A stretch of 64,000 bases of DNA. Source: VAZQ01 sp963702695. Its GTDB lineage: Bacteria > Pseudomonadota > Alphaproteobacteria > Rhizobiales > Xanthobacteraceae. Below the pieces are notes generated by a model. The model was not told the DNA's origin, made no database searches, and saw only the letters and a list, made by a program, of their open reading frames with translations. Below, in pieces: positions 17,196 through 24,499 of the stretch. The first letter of the stretch is position 1. Every line of letters begins with the position of its first letter. The DNA lies in assembly GCA_963702695.1 (NCBI GenBank), contig CAVPDS010000029.1, forward strand, positions 62,001 to 126,000. Direction: 5' to 3'. A program made the position numbers and the translations under genes.

Positions 17196-18824
17196 TTATG
17201 CTCCGCGCACCTTCGGCATGTCGATGAATTGCCAGGGGCTTGGCATGTCGCCGCAGGGAACTTCGATCAGGGCCGGCTCATTTGCGGCGAGGCTCTGTTC
17301 GAGCTGGCGGCGCAGGCCCTCGGCGTTGTTGACGCGATGGGCGGCGATGCCGAAACTCTCGCCCAGTCGCACAAAGTCGGGATTGGCGAGGTCGCTGCCG
17401 ATAAGGCGGTTGCCGTGCAGCGTCTTCTGCATGTTGCGGACGTTGCCGTAGGCTCCGTCATTGAAGACGATCACCACGACCGGAATGCGGTGGCGCACCG
17501 CAGTGGCAAGTTCTTGCACATTGAACATGAAGCCGCCGTCGCCTGAGATGGCGACCACGGGCGTACTGCCGAGCGCGGCCTTCGCACCGATCGCGGTGGC
17601 GACGCCCCAGCCGAGCGTGCCTTGATAGCCGGATGAGATATAGGTGCGCGGCGCGCGCGCCTCGAAGGCCGAGCGCGCCGTGTAGCCGACCTGCGTGAGC
17701 TCGTCGATCAGCACGCCGTTGTCGGGCAGCACGTCGCGGATCGCACGCAGGTAGGCGATCTGCGGCGCGAGCACGGACATCTCCGACGCAACCTGTTCGC
17801 GTAGCTTGCGGCTCGCCGCGAGCCGGTCCGAGCGCATCGGCGAGAGGTGTTTCAGGTGTTCGGTGATCCGCCGCAGCAGCGTTGCCGAATCTCCGACCAA
17901 ACCGATCTCCGGCTTGCGCAGCCGTTCGATCTCGGCCGGATCGACATCGACCTTGATGATCTTCAACTTGTCGTCGGTACCCCAGGCCGAGATCGGGATC
18001 TGCATCCGGGTTCCGACCGCGAGCACGACGTCGGCGGTCTTCCATAATTTGTGTCCGCCCGGGAGCACCTGGGCGAGCGGGTGGCGCTCGTCGAGCACGC
18101 CCTTGCCGCGGCGATAGGAGACGACCGGTGCGGTGAGCTGCTCGCCGAGCGCGCGCACTTCATCCGCCGCTTCGAGCGCGCCGCCGCCGATGAAGATCAC
18201 CGGGTTCTCGGCCTTGGCGAGAAGATCGGCGGCGCGTTCGACCGCGGCTTCGTCGAACGCGGGCGTGGGCTCATACGCGAGCGGCTCCATCAGCGCGACC
18301 TCGGCGCGCGCCGCTAGGATGTCCGGCGGTACCTCAATTCCGACCGGGCGCGGCCGGCCGGAGTGCATTTCCTTGAACGCACGGGCTACCAGCGCCGGCG
18401 CTTCGGGCGGCGCGTTGACGCGGTCGGCCCACTTGGTGAGCGTGCGCAGGATGCCGATCTGGTCGGGGATTTCGTGCAGCAGGCCGTGGCCTTTGCCGAT
18501 GGCGCGGCTCGGAATCTGCCCGATCAGCGCGAGCACGCGCGCGCCGGTCGAATAGGCGGTCGCGAGCGCGGCAGTGCTATTGAGGAAGCCCGGCCCCGGC
18601 ACCACCGAATAGACCGCAGGCTTCCCGGTCGCGAGCGCGGCGCCGAGCGCCATGTAGGCCGCGCCTTGCTCATGCCGCGTATGCACGACGCGCAGCGCAT
18701 CGCCGACGTCGAACATCGCGTTGAACAGATGATCGCTCTGCACGCCCGGGAGGCAGAAGATGGTCGAGATCCCGTGATTCAACAACGATCGAACGACCGC
18801 ATCGCCTCCGCTCATCAGCGGCAT
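17196..18824 (-). CDS. Thiamine-diphosphate-dependent enzyme (acetolactate synthase-like)
   Basis: This 542-residue protein has all three ThDP-enzyme domains. The catalytic Glu is at 52 (TRHEQGAAYMALG), the central domain is FIGGGALEAADEV, and the cofactor site near the C-terminus reads GDGGFMFNVQELATAV with NDGAYGN. This pattern fits acetolactate synthase, benzoylformate decarboxylase and related 2-oxoacid lyases; glyoxylate carboligase is disfavoured because it lacks the Glu. The ATG at 18824 follows GGAGAG; the open frame continues upstream into the receptor gene but without family similarity. It lies downstream of a TctC-like receptor on the same strand, so it probably acts on a 2-oxoacid from the imported carboxylate; this is inferred. 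Confidence 0.88.
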   Translation of the reverse strand: MPLMSGGDAVVRSLLNHGISTIFCLPGVQSDHLFNAMFDVGDALRVVHTRHEQGAAYMALGAALATGKPAVYSVVPGPGFLNSTAALATAYSTGARVLALIGQIPSRAIGKGHGLLHEIPDQIGILRTLTKWADRVNAPPEAPALVARAFKEMHSGRPRPVGIEVPPDILAARAEVALMEPLAYEPTPAFDEAAVERAADLLAKAENPVIFIGGGALEAADEVRALGEQLTAPVVSYRRGKGVLDERHPLAQVLPGGHKLWKTADVVLAVGTRMQIPISAWGTDDKLKIIKVDVDPAEIERLRKPEIGLVGDSATLLRRITEHLKHLSPMRSDRLAASRKLREQVASEMSVLAPQIAYLRAIRDVLPDNGVLIDELTQVGYTARSAFEARAPRTYISSGYQGTLGWGVATAIGAKAALGSTPVVAISGDGGFMFNVQELATAVRHRIPVVVIVFNDGAYGNVRNMQKTLHGNRLIGSDLANPDFVRLGESFGIAAHRVNNAEGLRRQLEQSLAANEPALIEVPCGDMPSPWQFIDMPKVRGA

Positions 18825-18940
18825 GTTCTTGCTCTCCAGTGAGAATGATCCGAAGCATTGGACCGCATGACCACAGGCGACACGGGGTAGGGGTCCCCGC
18901 TTGCGCAGGGCGGAGGAAGGAGCGTGAGTCGCGGCATGTA

Positions 18941-19897
18941 TCAGTTCGACAAATTCAGCGTCGAGAGCGCAGCCTTCCAGCGCTCGTTCTCGCTGGCGAG
19001 GAAGTTGCCGAAGGTGGTCTCGTCCTCGTAGGCGGGGACCGCCGTCAGCGTGTGGATGTTCGCCTGCACCGCGGGTTGCGCGAGAATCTGCTGTACCTCG
19101 CGCGAGATCGCACGCACCACCGGTGCCGGCGTGCCGGCGGCGGTGAATAGGCCGAGGAAGCCGGAGGAGCGCCCGGATCCGGGGTAGCCGGCCTCGGCGA
19201 TGGTCGGGATTTCCGGCGCGACCGAGAACCGCTTGGCGTCGTGCAGTCCGAGCCCCAGGAGGCGACCGGACTGGATGTGCGGATAGGCGGAGGTGAGATC
19301 GACCGAGACCACCGGAATTTGCCCGGCGATCGCGTCCACGACCGCCGGCGCGCTGCCGCGATAAGGCACGTGCACGAGCTTCGCTCCGGTCAGCTTCGCC
19401 AATAGTTCCATGGAGATGTGCTGGCTCGTGTTCACGCCGGTCGAGCCGAAGGTGACGCCGTCCGGTTTGGTCCTCCCCCACTCGATCAATTCCTTGATCG
19501 ACTTAGGGCCGGTTCTGGGATTGGCGGCTACCACCGTCGCCACATCGATCAGCTTGGCGACTGCCTTCAGGTCGCGCAGCAGCGGCGGCGAGGTCGAGCC
19601 CGGCAGGTTGGGGTCGATCAGCAGCGCGCCGGTCGCACCGATGCCGAGCGTATCGCCGTCAGGCGGCGCCTTCGCCACGATCGAAAGGCCGAGCGACCCG
19701 CCCGCGCCGACGCGGTTCTCCACCACGACGGGACGGTTGAGCCGCACGCCGAGATCATTGGCGATCGCGCGGGCAATGCCGTCGGCGGAAGCGCCCGGCG
19801 CGAACGGCACGATGATGGTGATGGGCTTGCGGGTCTGGGCGAAGGCCGACCCGTTGAGGATCAGCAACGTGAGCAACAGGGCGCGCCCGAACAGCAT
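18941..19897 (-). CDS. TctC/Bug periplasmic carboxylate receptor (1)
   Basis: This 318-residue protein has a signal peptide (MLFGRALLLTLLILNGSAFA) and the Bug fold: ITIIVPFAPGASADGIARAIA, VVVENRVGAGGSLG, ISMELLAKLTGAKLVHVPYRGSAPA, EIPTIAEAGYPG. Such receptors bind mono-, di- or tricarboxylates and amides for tripartite tricarboxylate transporters. No TctA or TctB membrane subunits occur in the window, so it would have to work with a permease encoded elsewhere or act as a sensor. It is 116 bases upstream of the ThDP enzyme on the same strand. Confidence 0.9.
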   Translation of the reverse strand: MLFGRALLLTLLILNGSAFAQTRKPITIIVPFAPGASADGIARAIANDLGVRLNRPVVVENRVGAGGSLGLSIVAKAPPDGDTLGIGATGALLIDPNLPGSTSPPLLRDLKAVAKLIDVATVVAANPRTGPKSIKELIEWGRTKPDGVTFGSTGVNTSQHISMELLAKLTGAKLVHVPYRGSAPAVVDAIAGQIPVVSVDLTSAYPHIQSGRLLGLGLHDAKRFSVAPEIPTIAEAGYPGSGRSSGFLGLFTAAGTPAPVVRAISREVQQILAQPAVQANIHTLTAVPAYEDETTFGNFLASENERWKAALSTLNLSN

Positions 19898-20056
19898 GAT
19901 CCCCTCCCGGAGCAGAACGCTTATGGTTGGGAGGATGTTAGTCGAAGCCGCAGGGGGCGCAACGGCTAGGATGGCGCTCGGAACGATATGACTGAACCAA
20001 AAATGCTCATGGCCGGAGCTGCCCCGGCCATGATGCAGCAGACGGCGATCGGCCGC

Positions 20057-20710
20057 TCAGATGTCGCGGCCCTCGACCTTCTCCGACAGCTTCTTGACCA
20101 GGTCGGGGATGCGCTCGAGGTGCGGGTGAACTGCGAGCGCGCGGCGGAAAGCTTCCAGCGCGTGCTTGTCGTCGCCGGTTTCCTCGAAGATCATCCCGAG
20201 CCCCGATAGCGCGCCGAAGTGGCGCGGTTCGCGCGCCAGCACTTCGCGGATGTCGGCCAGCGCGTGGTCGAAATCCTTCTTCATGAAGTACAGGGTGGCG
20301 CGCCGGTTCCAGGCTTCCACGTAATCCGGTCGGATCTCGATGATCGCGCTCAGGAGCCGGATCGCCAAATCGTTATCCTTGCTGTCGACGGCCATCCTGA
20401 CCCGGCTCATCAGCAGGTTGGCGGTATCGCCGCCGGCCGCCATCCAGAGCGACCAGATGCGGTTTTCGATGTATTTCGCGCTTTCATCGTCGGGCGCAAT
20501 CTTGAGCGCCTGGAACAGCCGGTCGATGTTGATCCGGCGATCACCGGTCTGCGGCCGCGGCAGATTAGCCGGCGGCTCCACCATTTTCGGCGGCTCAGTG
20601 GTGTGTGGGTTCTTCTCCGGGTCGGTCGCCTGGGCGAGGGCCGGGAGGGCGAGCGTCGTCGCCGCGGAAATAACCGCGCCTACGACAAGCATTTTGAATC
20701 GAGTGCGCAT
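20057..20710 (-). CDS. Exported tetratricopeptide-repeat protein
   Basis: This 217-residue protein has a signal peptide (about 1-27, ending LPALAQA) and a Pro-rich linker. At least three TPR-like helix pairs follow: LAIRLLSAIIEIRPDYVEAWNRRA, FMKKDFDHALADIREVLAREPRH, ALSGLGMIFEETGDDKHALEAFRRAL. TPR proteins of this size are periplasmic scaffolds; the partner is unknown. It lies upstream of the second TctC-type region without an evident operon. Confidence 0.85.
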   Translation of the reverse strand: MRTRFKMLVVGAVISAATTLALPALAQATDPEKNPHTTEPPKMVEPPANLPRPQTGDRRINIDRLFQALKIAPDDESAKYIENRIWSLWMAAGGDTANLLMSRVRMAVDSKDNDLAIRLLSAIIEIRPDYVEAWNRRATLYFMKKDFDHALADIREVLAREPRHFGALSGLGMIFEETGDDKHALEAFRRALAVHPHLERIPDLVKKLSEKVEGRDI

Positions 20711-20800
20711 GAGACAAAGTGTAGCTCTGCCTCTTCGGTCAGCAAGTGCGTATTTGCATCACTGTGCTGTGAAAGAAGGCATCGATTTCATTAAATTCTG

Positions 20801-20926
20801 TTAACCCTGCCGTGCTTTGAAACGGCGATTGGTCTTGTTGATCACATAGACGCGGCCCTTGCGGCGGACCAGCCGATTGTTGCGGTGGCGACCGCGCAAC
20901 GACTTCAACGAATTGCGAACCTTCAT
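20801..20926 (-). CDS. rpmJ: 50S ribosomal protein L36, cysteine-free type
   Basis: This 41-residue protein begins MKVRNSLKSLRGRHRNNRLV and ends RRFKARQG. It is the bL36 form without the zinc-binding cysteines (the C-minus type), usual in many alphaproteobacteria. GGAG lies nine bases before ATG 20926. A longer in-frame reading upstream has no family support. It forms part of the 23S rRNA-binding core of the large subunit. Confidence 0.95.
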   Translation of the reverse strand: MKVRNSLKSLRGRHRNNRLVRRKGRVYVINKTNRRFKARQG

Positions 20927-21241
20927 TTTTTTGCTCCGGAGGGCGGCGGCCATGGCTGTGGGGCGCCGCGGGCCTGAGATCGTGGCGCGGAAACTAGGGA
21001 TGAGCCGGCTTCTCGTCAATCGTTGAGCGCGCCGGAAAGCCGCCTCTACGCCAAAAATACGAAAGCATTTTGGTTGTGGCATTAATATCACACTCGCGAG
21101 GGTGGGCGCGCATGATCTTGGAGCCCTGCGGACGCGGCAAATTTGCTCGCCGCATCAGTCTTTTTCAGCGCTTGGGGCTCCACTATGGTCGGCGCGACGG
21201 GCCGCCCGTGCCCGCTGCGTAAGAACCCGAAGGAGCCCGAG

Positions 21242-22291
21242 ATGCCCACATGGTCCGCCTGTTCCCGCATAGCGGCCGTGGGCGCGCTGGTTGCCCTTGC
21301 GGCGGCGAGCCCGGTGCGGGCGCAGGACGCCGTTGCCCAGTTCTACAAGGGCAAGCAGATCACCCTCTACGTCGGCTCGACCGCAGGCGGCGGCTACGAC
21401 ACCTACGCGCGCCTGCTCGCACGCAAATTCAGCAGTTACATTCCTGGCAATCCGACCATCGTCGTCCAGAACATGCCGGGGGCGGGCAGCAACAAGCTCG
21501 CCGGCTACATGTACAGCGTCGCCCCGAAGGACGGCACGGCGATCGGCGCGATCTTCTCTGGGGCGATCTTGCAGCCGCTGCTTGGCGATCCGGTACAGCA
21601 CGATCCGAGCAAATTTCTCTATGTGGGCAACGCCAACAACGAGGTCTTCCTTTGCCTCGGGCGCACCGATGCTGCAGCGAAGACGTTCAAAGACACCTTC
21701 GAAAAGGAAATGATCCTCGGCGCCACCAATGAGGGCGGCTCGACGCGCGATTTCCCGGCGATGCTCGACAACATCCTCGGCACCAAGCTCAAGATCGTGA
21801 CCGGCTATCCCGGCAGCAACGAGATCATGCTCGCGCTCGAACGAAACGAGGTGCAGGGCACCTGCGGCATCGGCTGGTCGAGCGTCGCGCCGCAACGCGC
21901 GCGGCTGCTCGACAGCGGGCTTACCCACGTGATTGCTCAGCTCGCCACCAAAGGCCATCCCGAGCTGAACAAGATGGGCGTACCGCTCGCGATCGACTTC
22001 GCCAAGAACGATACCGACCGCAAGGTGATGGAATTGGTCTACAGCCAACTTATTTTCGGCCGCCCGTACATCCTGCCCCCCAACGTGCCGATGGACCGGG
22101 TTGCGGCGCTCCGCAAGGCGTTCATGGAGTTGTTCGGCGACAAGGACATCGTAACCGAAGCCGGCAAGATGAAGCTCGACGTGGATGCCTTGTCAGGCGA
22201 CGAGGTGCAGGCCGCGGTCGCCAAGGCCTACGCAATGCCCGCGAGCATCGTGGAGCGCACCAAACAGGCGCTGATCTACAAGCCGCGGTGA
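21242..22291 (+). CDS. TctC-like periplasmic receptor (2)
   Basis: This 349-residue protein has a signal peptide (hydrophobic IAAVGALVALAAASPVRAQ). The receptor fold is FYKGKQITLYVGSTAGGGYDTYARLLARKF, then IVVQNMPGAGSNKLAGYM and GATNEGGSTRDFPAML. It is a divergent branch of the tricarboxylate-receptor family, like the third receptor in this locus. The ATG at 21242 has AAGGAG about 8 bases upstream. It converges on the lyase gene with a 102-base gap. Confidence 0.87.
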   Translation: MPTWSACSRIAAVGALVALAAASPVRAQDAVAQFYKGKQITLYVGSTAGGGYDTYARLLARKFSSYIPGNPTIVVQNMPGAGSNKLAGYMYSVAPKDGTAIGAIFSGAILQPLLGDPVQHDPSKFLYVGNANNEVFLCLGRTDAAAKTFKDTFEKEMILGATNEGGSTRDFPAMLDNILGTKLKIVTGYPGSNEIMLALERNEVQGTCGIGWSSVAPQRARLLDSGLTHVIAQLATKGHPELNKMGVPLAIDFAKNDTDRKVMELVYSQLIFGRPYILPPNVPMDRVAALRKAFMELFGDKDIVTEAGKMKLDVDALSGDEVQAAVAKAYAMPASIVERTKQALIYKPR

Positions 22292-22393
22292 CTCTTAATT
22301 TCTTCGGTCGGTTGAATGTGAGCGTGTCGTCTTGCGTATGCGCACGCTCGGCTCCGCAAGCGGGGGAGGGGAAGAGGCTCCGCACCCGATGCC

Positions 22394-23317
22394 TTACCCC
22401 CGCGTTCCATATTTCGCCTCGATCGTGTCGGTCGTGAGCAGCCTCCGCTCCAGCTCGCGCATGCGATCGTAGTCCATCAACCGCATGATCTCTTCGATCC
22501 CGACCGCGAGGTCGGGGCGATCGACCGGCACACCGGTATCGATCACCTCCTTCATCACTTCGAGCGCGCGGGTCATGCCGTGGATCGCGGCGGCCGGCAG
22601 CATGCGCGGCAGGCTCACGCGGCGCACGCCGACCTCCGCAAGGCGCTTGATCGACATCGTCGGCGTGGTCGGCCGCGCGCGGATGCCGAAGCCCATGTTG
22701 ACGCTCACCGGCACGCGGGCGGCATCGACGATGCGCTTGATCTCGTCCTCGCTGCGCACGGCATCGGGAAACACGAGATCGGCGCCGGCCTCGGCGTAGG
22801 CGCGCGCCCGCTGTGCCGCGCCCTCGATCCCTTCGATCGCGAGCGCATCGGTACGCGCGATGATGGCGAAGGCGTCGTCCTTGCGCGCGAGGCAGGCCGC
22901 CTCGATCTTCTTCACCATCTCAGCGAGCGGGATGACCTCCTTGCCCGGCATGTGTCCGCAGCGCTTCGGATGCACCTGGTCCTCAATGTTGATGCCGGCG
23001 ACGCCCGCCTCCTCGAACATTGTCACAGTGTAGTGCACGTTCATCGGGTTGCCGTAACCGGTGTCGGCGTCCGCGGTGAGTGGGATTGAAAGCGTGCGCG
23101 CGAGCATGCGGCAATGATTGACGTTCTCGGAGAGACCCATCACGCCGATGTCGTCGATGCCAAGGAGCGAATTCGAAATTCCCGCGCCGGTCGATGCCGC
23201 CATCTCGAAGCCCGCAGCCTCGACCAGTCGCGCGCTGTAGCCGTCGTAGACGCCGGGGGCGACGATCAGGCCGCCGCGCGCGAGCAGGTCGCGGAATTTC
23301 TGGGCGCCGGTTTTCAT
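22394..23317 (-). CDS. Isocitrate/methylisocitrate lyase-family carbon-carbon lyase
   Basis: This 307-residue TIM-barrel enzyme belongs to the ICL/PEP-mutase superfamily. It has metal-binding DADTGYGN (83-90), GINIEDQ, and the catalytic loop KRCGH at 118-122 with Cys120. Phosphoenolpyruvate mutases lack that Cys; isocitrate and methylisocitrate lyases and 2,3-dimethylmalate lyase have it. AFAIIARTDALAIEGIEGA and AGADLVFPDA also match PrpB-type lyases. The likely reaction is retro-aldol cleavage of a 2-methylisocitrate, alkylmalate or similar acid to pyruvate or oxaloacetate plus a second product. The ATG at 23317 follows AGAGGAG. It is flanked by TctC-like receptors and an aconitase-family gene. 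Confidence 0.85.
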   Translation of the reverse strand: MKTGAQKFRDLLARGGLIVAPGVYDGYSARLVEAAGFEMAASTGAGISNSLLGIDDIGVMGLSENVNHCRMLARTLSIPLTADADTGYGNPMNVHYTVTMFEEAGVAGINIEDQVHPKRCGHMPGKEVIPLAEMVKKIEAACLARKDDAFAIIARTDALAIEGIEGAAQRARAYAEAGADLVFPDAVRSEDEIKRIVDAARVPVSVNMGFGIRARPTTPTMSIKRLAEVGVRRVSLPRMLPAAAIHGMTRALEVMKEVIDTGVPVDRPDLAVGIEEIMRLMDYDRMRELERRLLTTDTIEAKYGTRG

Positions 23318-23413
23318 GCGGTTCTCCTCTGGCGTGATGACAATAAAGGTTTTCGATCCTTTGCCCATCGGGTAACTTTCAGTGTTGCTGCCACCAAGCG
23401 GGAGCCGGGACCC

Positions 23414-24490
23414 ATGATACGCACGATGATCTGCAGCGCCGCCGCTGCCGTTGCATTTGCTTTCACCGCAAATGCCGCCGCCGCGCAGACGCCGTTCTAT
23501 CAAGGCAAGCAGATCAGGGTCGTCGTCGGCTTTTCGGCCGGCGGCGGCACCGATCTGTTCGGCCGTGTGATGGCCGACGGGCTGGCCCGCTTTGTCGAAG
23601 GCAAGCCGAACGTGGTTGTGCAGAATATGCCGGGCGCCGGCAGCGTCGTGGCCATGAACAATTACGCCGGCAAGATGCCGCGCGATGGGACCTACGTCAT
23701 CGTCGGCACCGGCCAATTGCTGATGCGCATCATGCTTGGCCTCGACGGCGCACGGGCGAAAATCTCCGATTTCGAGGCGCTCGTCGGTAACCCGATGGGG
23801 CGAGTCACCTATGCCTCGCCCAGGGCCGGCATCACGACCGCGAAGGATATCCTGCATCCGCGCGAGCCGCTGATTCTGGGCGTGCCGGAAGTGATCGCGA
23901 CCATCGATGCGGTGATGGGCCTGACCGTACTCAAGGCGAATTTCCGCGCGGTGATGGGCTATCCCGGCAAGAGCGACACGCGGCTCGCGCTCGTGCGCGG
24001 CGAAGTGAATGTCGATGGGCAGACCACGCCGCTCTACGAGACGAGCGTTGTTCCGCTGGTGAAGGAGGGCAAAGCCGTGCCGCTGTTCGCGCAGGGTCTG
24101 ATGGAAGGCGACAAGCTCGTCCGCGACCCGGCAGCGCCCGATCTTCCCAATGTCGCGGAGGTCTATCGCGAGATGTACGGCGTCGACCCATCCGGCTCCG
24201 CCTGGGAGGTCTACAAGGCCGTCGTGCGTGCGATCGGTAACGGTGGAAAGATCTTGATGATCCACAGCGATGCCCCCGCACCAGCGAAGCAGGAGCTCAA
24301 GCGCGCGATCGGCGCGATGATCAAAGACCCCGAATTCTTCAAGAAGGCAGAGACCGTGCTCGAAGGCTATGGCCTCAACACCGGCGAGCAGCTCGAAGCG
24401 GCGGTCGCCGCGATCGGCCGGATGACGCCGGAAGACATCGCCTGGCTCCAGGAATTGCTAAGTCGCGATTTCAAGATGAAGTTCAATTGA
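23414..24490 (+). CDS. TctC-like periplasmic receptor (3)
   Basis: This 358-residue protein has a signal peptide (MIRTMICSAAAAVAFAFTAN, cleavage near AAAAQ). It has the same receptor branch motifs as receptor 2: FYQGKQIRVVVGFSAGGGTDLFGRVMA, VVVQNMPGAGSVVAMNNYAG. GGAGCCGGGA lies before ATG 23414. Nine bases separate its stop from the aconitase-family start, so the pair is almost certainly one operon; the ligand is then probably a substrate, or a precursor of one, for that enzyme. The lyase gene is divergent, sharing a 96-base promoter region. Confidence 0.88.
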   Translation: MIRTMICSAAAAVAFAFTANAAAAQTPFYQGKQIRVVVGFSAGGGTDLFGRVMADGLARFVEGKPNVVVQNMPGAGSVVAMNNYAGKMPRDGTYVIVGTGQLLMRIMLGLDGARAKISDFEALVGNPMGRVTYASPRAGITTAKDILHPREPLILGVPEVIATIDAVMGLTVLKANFRAVMGYPGKSDTRLALVRGEVNVDGQTTPLYETSVVPLVKEGKAVPLFAQGLMEGDKLVRDPAAPDLPNVAEVYREMYGVDPSGSAWEVYKAVVRAIGNGGKILMIHSDAPAPAKQELKRAIGAMIKDPEFFKKAETVLEGYGLNTGEQLEAAVAAIGRMTPEDIAWLQELLSRDFKMKFN

Positions 24491-24499
24491 ACCGCGGCG

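Noticed and set aside
18825..19481. N-terminal extension of the ThDP enzyme over the receptor gene
   Set aside because: The extra part lies antisense-like over a well-supported receptor gene and has no ThDP-enzyme similarity; a good ribosome site marks ATG 18824.
22292..22393. GAGCGTG/CACGCTC inverted repeat as a bidirectional terminator
   Set aside because: The loop is long, there is no T run on either strand, and the arms are short.
23318..24265. Upstream extension of the ICL-family lyase
   Set aside because: It is the shadow of receptor 3 on the other strand; the true start has AGAGGAG.
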